From positions 818,501 to 882,500 of the forward strand of contig JAPWGK010000001.1 of the NCBI GenBank assembly GCA_029641185.1: a DNA stretch of 64,000 bases. The letters are read 5' to 3'. Source of the stretch: Pseudofabraea citricarpa (taxonomy: Eukaryota > Ascomycota > Leotiomycetes > Helotiales > Dermateaceae). The notes below the pieces were generated by a model. That model was not told the origin of the DNA. It saw nothing but the letters and a program-made list of their open reading frames with translations, and did no database searches. Every line of letters begins with the position of its first letter. Position 1 is the first letter of the stretch. Positions 57,476 to 64,000 of this stretch are shown here, piece by piece. The position numbers and the translations under genes are program-made.

Positions 57476-58028
57476 TCATATGACCTTTTGAATCAATTCC
57501 AATACGTCAAAGAATGTCTCTCTCTCAGCATCCACCTTTTGTAATCCCAAGCCTACCACCACTGTCCTCGATTCCTCCGGATTTCGCGTGGCAATAATGC
57601 TTGCAATCTGACTAGCGTACAGATTGCCAAGGGACTCTCGTTGCTCACCACCTGCTCCCATCAATGTCTTGGGCGTAAGGTGTCCTAACGGCAGCATATC
57701 CGATTCGGCGGAGGGAAGGGCAGTTTCGATATTAGTTGGCGAGGCTGAAGACAGTGGGACTTGGATCTGGAATAAAGATCGTCAGTTATTTTCTAAAGCA
57801 CCAACTAGTAAATATTAGAGGAAGTAATACCCATTGTGAAAGACGACCTCCTTGTGATATAGTGAGGAGGATTTTGTCAGAAAAGTACATGGATGATGCG
57901 GTGGTTTCCACACCATGGACAAGCCCAGTTGCATGCTTCGCAGCTGCTGGGAAAGGACTCTTTTCAATCAAGCTGAGCCCATTTAGATCAAGACTTTGCA
58001 GGCCAGCGGACACAGATGGATTTGCCAT
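57476..58028 (-). CDS. Proteasome assembly chaperone 3-like protein (PAC3/Irc25)
   Basis: Exons 58028-57831 and 57766-57476 give 162 residues; the 64-bp intron is phase 0. The family pattern is clear in the first exon: FPAAAKHATGLVHGVETTAS then MYFSDKILLTISQGGRLSQW, and after the intron IQVPLSSAS, with the C-terminal half holding VVVGLGLQK. PAC3 (Irc25/Poc3 in yeast) pairs with PAC4 to assemble the alpha ring of the 20S proteasome. An upstream in-frame extension is possible, but the ATG at 58026-58028 fits the family. Divergent from the helicase gene, 197 bp apart. Confidence 0.85.
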
Positions 58029-58225
58029 TGTCGTGTGTTTATTGATGCAGAAACACGCGAGGCTCGCCTTGAGGATAGAGCTCAATTGCCAAGATCCAGC
58101 TACACCAGCCTTGTCGCCTTGCGCTAGCAAAGCGGTGTACATGACCTGCCGGCAGAAAAGTTCCGAGCCAAAAAACCTTCCGCCATTGATTGAGCGCAAA
58201 AAGGCAATACTTCACACAATTCAGC
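58029..58225. promoter_or_regulatory. Bidirectional promoter of PAC3-like and Dhr1 genes
   Basis: Only 197 bp separate the two start codons, so the two housekeeping genes must share a promoter. No TATA box seen. Confidence 0.6.
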
Positions 58226-61200
58226 ATGCCGAAATTTGTACCTAGGCAACGCAAGCATAAGGTTCTAGCCCGAGCTAAGAATCATGCGTCAGAACCCGTG
58301 GTAGACTCCAATGCTACAGAGCTAATTCCCATTGCGAAAAGCGAGCTTGAAGAGAAAAAGCGGCTGCTCAAGGAAGAGCTACTCAAAGAGGGCAAGAAAG
58401 TCAGTGGAAAGAAGGCGAAGAGACTAGAAAAATATATCGACACGAAATTGAGGAAGGACGAAAACCGCGAATTAATCCAAAGGCTTGCGAATTCCAGATC
58501 CGACACAAGTTTATATGCGAGCAGTAAGAAGCTAGGACAAGGCAAGGAAACAAAACGAGAGAGATTGGGAAGGGCTTTGCGAGATCGGCAGGCAGGGATA
58601 GACTTGGATGGAGACAACGAGGAACTTCTATTTGTGAAGAGAAATGTGCGAGATATTGAAGAGCTGGAGTCCTCGGACGACGATGAACAGCTTGAGGCCG
58701 TATCGGCTCTCGAAGCTAAACTTTCGGCGCCAGCTCAAGAAATTCAATCCGTTACAAGCATTGGTGCTGGCCTAAAACGACCGCTTGATCTAGATGAAGA
58801 GGGAAGACCGGTTCTAAAGAAACGAAAGCGGAGAGGTGGTGTCGACTCAAAACTGTCTTTCAAGCATGAGGCTCCTCCAGAACCCGAATGGGAAGGATTC
58901 AGTTCTGCTTCTGAAGCAGACAGTAACACCGACGAGGAGTTGGAGGAGGAGGAGGAGGAAGATACCCCCGCTAGTTTGAGTGGTTGGGATGAAATTCAGG
59001 ACGATGATGAATCAGGGTCGGAAGACGCCGAGTCCACAGAGGAGTCAGAGGAAAATGAAGATGACGAGTCTTCATCAGACGAAAGTGAGGACTCGCAGGC
59101 AATTATGGAAAAGAAACAACGTTCATCGGCATTCAAATCCTGGGCCAATCAACAGCTCAATGAAGCTATAGGTTTTGAGCCGACTTCAAATACAGCACTG
59201 GCGACAGAAACTCCTAAGATAGAAGGATTCCAGCCAAGAGCACCAGAACTAGACCCGCTACCTTTAGAACTTCAACAAACTACCAACTTAGCGCGCAAGG
59301 CATTTAGCGTTTCAGTCGCAAGGCCGCCAGATATACAAGCTGTTCGACTCCAGTTGCCAGTGGTGGCAGAAGAACAGAAGATAATGGAAGCCGTTCATAA
59401 CAACAATCTTGTGGTTATCTATGGTGCTACAGGTTCAGGTAAAACGACCCAAGTTCCGCAGTTTTTGTATGAAGCTGGTTATGGTTCCCCAAATTCGCCA
59501 ACTCCTGGAATGATTGGAGTCACACAACCCCGACGAGTGGCTGCAGTTAGCATGGCGAAACGTGTCGGCGACGAAATGGGTGACCATAACAAGAAGGTCG
59601 CATATCAGATCAGGTTTGAAGGTACAGTCAGCCCGGAGACGGCAATCAAGTTCATGACGGATGGTGTTCTGTTGCGAGAGGTTGCACAAGATATTGCCCT
59701 GCGGAAATATTCTGCCATAATAATTGACGAGGCACATGAACGCAGTGTTAATACAGATATTCTAGTGGGCATGCTGAGCAGAGTTGTCAAATTGCGCGAG
59801 GAGATGGCTGAAGAAGATCCTTCAATCAAACCTTTAAAGCTTATAATCATGTCAGCAACGTTGAGAGTAACGGACTTTACGCAGAATTCTACTCTTTTCT
59901 CCACTCCTCCGCCAGTCATTCAAGCTGAGGGAAGACAGTACCCTGTTACCACACATTTTTCACGAAAGACTCACCACGACTACGTTGAAGAAGCCTTCAG
60001 GAAAGTAAGCAAGGGACATCGCAAACTACCCCCAGGTGGTTTTCTCATTTTTATGACGGGCCAAAACGAGATTACACATTTGAGTAAGCGGCTGAAGGAA
60101 GCATTCCGTGGTGGCATTACCTCTACTGGTCCTCAAGTTCGTATTTCAGGGAAAGATGCTCCAATCGAGGCAGAAGACATTGATTTCGGTGATATCAGAG
60201 ATGATGGTGACGATAGTAATGAATCCGATGATGATTCGGTGGATATTAATGATGACGAGGATTTTGACATTGGCGAGGAGGAAGACAGCGGTCCAGCAAA
60301 AATGCACGTACTACCTCTTTACTCATTATTACCCACGAAAGAGCAGTTGCGGGTTTTCGAACCACCACCAGATGGCTCTCGTCTCGTCATCTTAGCCACC
60401 AATGTTGCAGAGACCAGTTTGACAATACCTGGTATTCGGTATGTTTTCGATTGCGGGAGGTCAAAGGAGCGCAAATACGATGATATAACTGGAGTTCAGA
60501 GTTTTGAGATCGGCTGGATTAGTAAAGCTTCAGCAAGCCAAAGAGCCGGACGTGCGGGACGGACAGGACCTGGCCATTGTTATCGACTTTACTCATCAGC
60601 GGTGTATGAACGAGATTTCCAAGAGTTTGCAAAACCAGAAATATTGCGCATGCCAATTGAGGGAGTGGTACTGCAGTTAAAGGCCATGAATCTTCAACAT
60701 GTAGTAAACTTCCCTTTTCCTACACCACCCGATCGACAAAGTTTAGCGAGCTCGGAAAAATTACTTACATACCTTTCTGCTATCTCACCTTCTGGACAGA
60801 TTACTACGACCGGATCTACAATGTCCATATTTCCTTTGTCCCCGCGATTTGCACGAATACTTCTAGTTGGGCATCTTCATGATTGCTTGCCATATACTAT
60901 TGCGTTGGTCGCGGGTTTATCTGCTGCTGATATTTTCATCCCTGAAAATCAAGTCGTACCAACGATTGCTCCACGAGAAGAAGGTGCTTACTTCACCAAT
61001 GCAGATCGCATTGAAGAAGAAGCACGCAACAGTATTCGTCGTAATTTCAACAAGGTCCAAAAAGACTTTTGCTTTCTAGATGATAAATCCGACGCAATCA
61101 AGCTGCTTCAAGTGGTTGGCGAGTATGCACATGAGCCCACAGAAACTTGGTGTCAAAGTCATTTCGTGCGGTACAAGGTACTGAAAGAAATTCTTCAATT

Positions 61201-61837
61201 AAGACGTCAGATCACAGATCTTCTTCGAACGAATATTACGGCTTTTGCGGGTCTCAAATTTCAAGAAAAGCTTGATCCTCCGTCAATAAAGCAGGTGAAA
61301 GCTCTCAAACAAATGGCCGCTGCTGGTTTCATTGACCACATTGCCATTCGAGCAGATCTGTCTCCAGTTCCACCAGAAACTCGACGCAAACCTACACGTG
61401 CAATTGATGTACCATACCTGACTCTATTTCCCTCGCATGCCCACCGCGATGATGAGGATAAGGCTGTCTACATTCATCCATCTTCACCTCTTGCACATCT
61501 TTCACCCCAAGAGTGTCCCGAATATGTGGTTTATTCTTATCTTCAAAGAGCAGCACCTGCAGCAGCCACTCCAGAAAAGATACCCAAAACTAGGATGCAT
61601 TCTTTAACAGATATCACAGGCGGACAACTGGCAGCTTTGGCAAAAGGTACGCCATTGCTACATTATGGAAAACCTATCAAGGAAGTGATGCCCAAAACTA
61701 AGGGTGAGGAAACGGAGAGGGAGTGTTGGGTTATTCCGTATTTGCGAGCGGAAGGTCTAAATGGCATGGGATGGCCCTTACCAGCAAGAAAGGTTATCCA
61801 GAAGAAGGTCTCTGGGAAAGGATGGGTCGTGCAATAA
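58226..61837 (+). CDS. ECM16: DEAH-box RNA helicase Dhr1/Ecm16 (DHX37), ribosome biogenesis
   Basis: A single exon of 1203 residues. The start is the ATG at 58226 (MPKFVPRQRKHK). The N-terminal 300 residues are Lys/Glu-rich, with several acidic tracts (EELEEEEEED). Helicase motifs: I GATGSGKTTQ (400-409), II DEAH (501-504), III SAT (543-545), VI QRAGRAGRTG (772-781), then the HA2 and OB-fold regions. RecA2 carries an acidic insert (DIDFGDIRDDGDDSNESDDD), as in Dhr1. Known role: nucleolar release of U3 snoRNA from pre-18S rRNA in small-subunit assembly. A 1.2-kb-residue length without introns is typical of the gene in ascomycetes (yeast 1267). Confidence 0.95.
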   Translation: MPKFVPRQRKHKVLARAKNHASEPVVDSNATELIPIAKSELEEKKRLLKEELLKEGKKVSGKKAKRLEKYIDTKLRKDENRELIQRLANSRSDTSLYASSKKLGQGKETKRERLGRALRDRQAGIDLDGDNEELLFVKRNVRDIEELESSDDDEQLEAVSALEAKLSAPAQEIQSVTSIGAGLKRPLDLDEEGRPVLKKRKRRGGVDSKLSFKHEAPPEPEWEGFSSASEADSNTDEELEEEEEEDTPASLSGWDEIQDDDESGSEDAESTEESEENEDDESSSDESEDSQAIMEKKQRSSAFKSWANQQLNEAIGFEPTSNTALATETPKIEGFQPRAPELDPLPLELQQTTNLARKAFSVSVARPPDIQAVRLQLPVVAEEQKIMEAVHNNNLVVIYGATGSGKTTQVPQFLYEAGYGSPNSPTPGMIGVTQPRRVAAVSMAKRVGDEMGDHNKKVAYQIRFEGTVSPETAIKFMTDGVLLREVAQDIALRKYSAIIIDEAHERSVNTDILVGMLSRVVKLREEMAEEDPSIKPLKLIIMSATLRVTDFTQNSTLFSTPPPVIQAEGRQYPVTTHFSRKTHHDYVEEAFRKVSKGHRKLPPGGFLIFMTGQNEITHLSKRLKEAFRGGITSTGPQVRISGKDAPIEAEDIDFGDIRDDGDDSNESDDDSVDINDDEDFDIGEEEDSGPAKMHVLPLYSLLPTKEQLRVFEPPPDGSRLVILATNVAETSLTIPGIRYVFDCGRSKERKYDDITGVQSFEIGWISKASASQRAGRAGRTGPGHCYRLYSSAVYERDFQEFAKPEILRMPIEGVVLQLKAMNLQHVVNFPFPTPPDRQSLASSEKLLTYLSAISPSGQITTTGSTMSIFPLSPRFARILLVGHLHDCLPYTIALVAGLSAADIFIPENQVVPTIAPREEGAYFTNADRIEEEARNSIRRNFNKVQKDFCFLDDKSDAIKLLQVVGEYAHEPTETWCQSHFVRYKVLKEILQLRRQITDLLRTNITAFAGLKFQEKLDPPSIKQVKALKQMAAAGFIDHIAIRADLSPVPPETRRKPTRAIDVPYLTLFPSHAHRDDEDKAVYIHPSSPLAHLSPQECPEYVVYSYLQRAAPAAATPEKIPKTRMHSLTDITGGQLAALAKGTPLLHYGKPIKEVMPKTKGEETERECWVIPYLRAEGLNGMGWPLPARKVIQKKVSGKGWVVQ

Positions 61838-62079
61838 AGTAAGCTCGACATAATTTAAAAGAACACTTCTGGGAATTTGATCTCGAACAGACTCTTTGCA
61901 TCCCACTCTCAAGAATAATTTCGGAAGTCCGAAATAACATCGTCACATGATTGAGACCGCGGCCAATTCCCAATCTAACACCATCTGCCATTCAATCTGT
62001 CTTCCAGGCATATAGTTATTCAATCAAAAAGCTGCTCCTGATCTAATAACTCTTTGAGCTTCGAACTCTCGTCTTCAAC

Positions 62080-63267
62080 ATGACATTATTCCCCGGCGTA
62101 GCACTGATCACGGGCGCAGCATCAGGTGAGTTTCATTGAAAGCAAATCAATATGCTTGTGTTCATGATTCTCATGATCCATTGCAGGTATTGGACGAGCA
62201 ACAGCCATCTCATTCGCCAAAGAAGGCTGTCCTAAGATCTGTATTTGTGACCGAGATCTGACAGGTCTAAAAGTAACTGAATCACTTATCGCTTCCGCCT
62301 CAGTGGGAGGTAAAGATAGCGTTGAAGTTCTTGTCAGACAAACCGACATTTTAGAAGAATCGCAAGTTGTAGAATTGGTAGAAAACATTGCATCTGTGTT
62401 CGGGAGAGTGGATTACTGTGTAAATGCAGCTGGTACATTCCCCAGCCTACTTCTAGAATTCAATCAACCTAGCACAAATGACTGATCATGTCGGTGGATT
62501 AGGTATCTTAGGGAATAATAAACGCTCAACGGAAACCACAACTCAGCAATTTGATCTGATTAACGGGGTGAATTATCGCGGGGCTTGGTTGATGTCTCGT
62601 TCGGAACTCAAACAGATGCTCACTCAGGATCCATTGCCTTCTCATGACGGTAGACCTGGCTCACGTGGTTCTATTGTAAATATTGCCAGCCAGCTAGGTG
62701 TGGTTTCGAGACCAGATGCTCGTATGTTTTCTCTCTCTTCCCGTTGTTTCTCTCGTAATCGACAGGAGACTTACTCGGAGTTCTTGGTCAGCGGCATATT
62801 GTGCATCCAAAGCAGCTGTTATTGCCATGACGAAATGTGATGCAATTGATGTACTGTCTCCCCCTTTTCCTGCCATTCCCTTCAAGAATTCGAATACTCA
62901 TAATTCTACAGTATTCAAAAGATAGTATCAGAGTGAACTGTGTTTGTCCTGGAGTCATCGCGTGAGTTTCCCTCATCCAAAAGCGACGGGATATATTAAT
63001 TTATGAAAATTAAGCACGCCAATGACACAAGCTGATCCGACATTCCTCGAGGCTCTACAACCAGCTATTGACATAGCCCCTATGAAACGCATGGGTACTG
63101 CACAGGAGATTGCAGATGCCTGTTTATTCCTGTGTAGCAGTAAAGCTAGTTTTGTGCAAGGTCATGCTATGGTATGTTGTCCTTTATCTAGTTTAATTAT
63201 TTTATCAGATACTGGCAGCTGATTCTGGGTGATTTAGGTTGTGGATGGTGGTTATGTGATAAATTAA
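62080..63267 (+). CDS. Short-chain dehydrogenase/reductase (SDR), seven exons
   Basis: Exons 62080-62125, 62187-62432, 62473-62721, 62792-62850, 62912-62961, 63015-63171, 63238-63267; 278 residues, consistent phases. Cofactor motif TGAASGIG (11-18), DYCVNAAAQ (N-A-A/G block), IVNIASQLG (catalytic Ser), Y183-x-x-x-K187 in AYCASK, and the terminal VVDGGYVIN. The structure is classical SDR with NAD(P)(H); substrate unknown. Intron 2 is very short (40 bp, GTACAT...CCTAG), which is unusual, but skipping it leaves a stop two codons later (TGA). Fungal relatives are often found in secondary-metabolite or sugar-alcohol routes; no cluster is seen here. Confidence 0.9.
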
Positions 63268-63528
63268 GGATAGAAGTAAGTGCTTCGCGAGTAGATGCAT
63301 AGGTATAGCACGGTGAAATATAGTACTCTGCATCGTTTTCAAATTACATTTTGATTTCAAACGGCATTTGTCATCACCGGCTGACTTTCTAATTCTTTTT
63401 GGAATTTAGTCGTTCTCCTGAGAGATCGATGAGCATAGTGTCATAAGGCTACATACAAGAAGGTAAAAGAACACTCATGTATCATAGGGACTTTGATGAC
63501 TCGAAAGAGATGATATCAGAGCTGACAA

Positions 63529-64000
63529 TCACCAATGGCAATCACCAACTCCACAGCCTTGCGAATTAGAAACTAGCACTGAAATATTAACCCTGCTCAG
63601 ATATCCTTCATTAATCAGTCTCATGATATTTCCTATTCCTCCCGTGAAGAACTGTGCTCCAAGCCCAGGTTGCCCAAACCAAGGGGCAATTGGCCCACCT
63701 ACAACCTCTAACGGTTCCAGGACTTGGTAGATGTGATAATTATATGGGTATTCAGGGGAGCTAGGGTTCGTAGCGAGGTTTGATGGCGGAAGAGATCTTT
63801 GGGAGTAGGGTGCTTCAGCAGCAGAGATGAATGAACCTGGATTAAATGTAAGTATGGAATGAAAGAATCTATAAAATGACAACGACGACTAACCAAATTC
63901 ACTGCCAAACCTATCCACAAATGTGCCAGGTTCTAATATCAAAGTTCCGTTGATCCCATGGCCATTCTGATCGAGGGAAAAGCCATTATCTGGAGGGTAG
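63529..64000 (-). CDS. TNT-domain protein (NAD glycohydrolase-type), 3' part
   Basis: Visible exons are 64000-63894 (continuing off the right edge) and 63836-63529; the 57-bp intron is phase 1. About 138 residues are seen, the C-terminal half of a tuberculosis-necrotizing-toxin (TNT) domain: [29 protein letters not shown], a leading Ser/Pro block after the intron, YHIYQVL and [15 protein letters not shown]. Fungal TNT proteins are secreted NAD+ glycohydrolases (for example Aspergillus NadA); this one presumably has a signal peptide upstream of the window. The Cys-rich C-terminus (CGVGDC) may form a disulfide. Partial, so activity cannot be judged. Confidence 0.85.

Noticed and set aside
1..64000. 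CRISPR array or bacterial operons
   Set aside because: No regularly spaced direct repeats, and the genes have spliceosomal introns throughout.

Overview
The window looks like nuclear DNA of a filamentous ascomycete (Pezizomycotina; Leotiomycetes is my guess, not shown by the sequence). Genes carry many short phase-consistent introns, mostly 40-150 bp, with GTRNGT donors and CTAAC-like branch points. The proteins are fungal families: 2EXR, Clr5, HAM-2/PRO22, DUF7704, GRG-1 and fungal CorA-like. A 5S rRNA gene stands alone, as is usual in this group. AT-rich islands hold decayed sequence, including one pseudogene whose internal stops fit C-to-T (RIP-like) mutation. All exon structures were built by hand from splice signals and reading frames.

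Layout. 1-4.5 kb: the 3' end of an unknown gene, a prolyl-4-hydroxylase-like oxygenase and a membrane-anchored Ppn2-like phosphatase. 4.5-9.7 kb: a long gene-poor stretch, apparently the upstream region of a protein built from repeated I-D/E-N-Y-P and R-x-G-S-I/V-L motifs (9.7-10.8 kb). 13-20 kb: Clr5-domain protein, small-molecule-type methyltransferase, P450 relic, 2EXR protein. 20.5-26.9 kb: a ten-exon gene for a 1747-residue protein ending in a CorA-like membrane domain. 28-32.3 kb: DUF7704 membrane protein, grg-1/ccg-1 and an intron-containing tRNA-Glu. 33.6-36.3 kb: two small membrane proteins and a mutated membrane-protein pseudogene. 36.9-40.1 kb: the STRIPAK subunit HAM-2/PRO22 (STRIP1/Far11).

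41.6-48 kb: an MDR oxidoreductase, then a divergent DNA-alkylation-repair pair, a compact O6-alkylguanine transferase and an Ada-type methyl-phosphotriester sensor with an AraC-type helix-turn-helix and an acidic fungal tail, followed by a four-helix membrane protein. 48.7 kb: a 25-residue copper-metallothionein-like gene with six instead of seven cysteines; 49.6 kb: 5S rRNA. 50-52.3 kb: Mediator MED6 and an EthD-like protein. 52.9-57.2 kb: an NCS1 nucleobase/allantoin-type permease and a 2OG-Fe(II) oxygenase in divergent orientation with GATA motifs between them. 57.5-61.8 kb: proteasome assembly chaperone 3 and the DEAH helicase Dhr1/Ecm16, also divergent. 62-64 kb: an SDR and the 3' part of a TNT-domain (NAD glycohydrolase-type) gene running off the edge.

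Gene pairs that may work together: the Ada/MGMT pair (alkylation stress), the permease/oxygenase pair (possible uptake and hydroxylation of a nitrogen heterocycle) and the PAC3/Dhr1 housekeeping pair. The strongest candidate for an under-described system is the Ada/MGMT pair; the repeat protein and the CorA-tailed protein come next.
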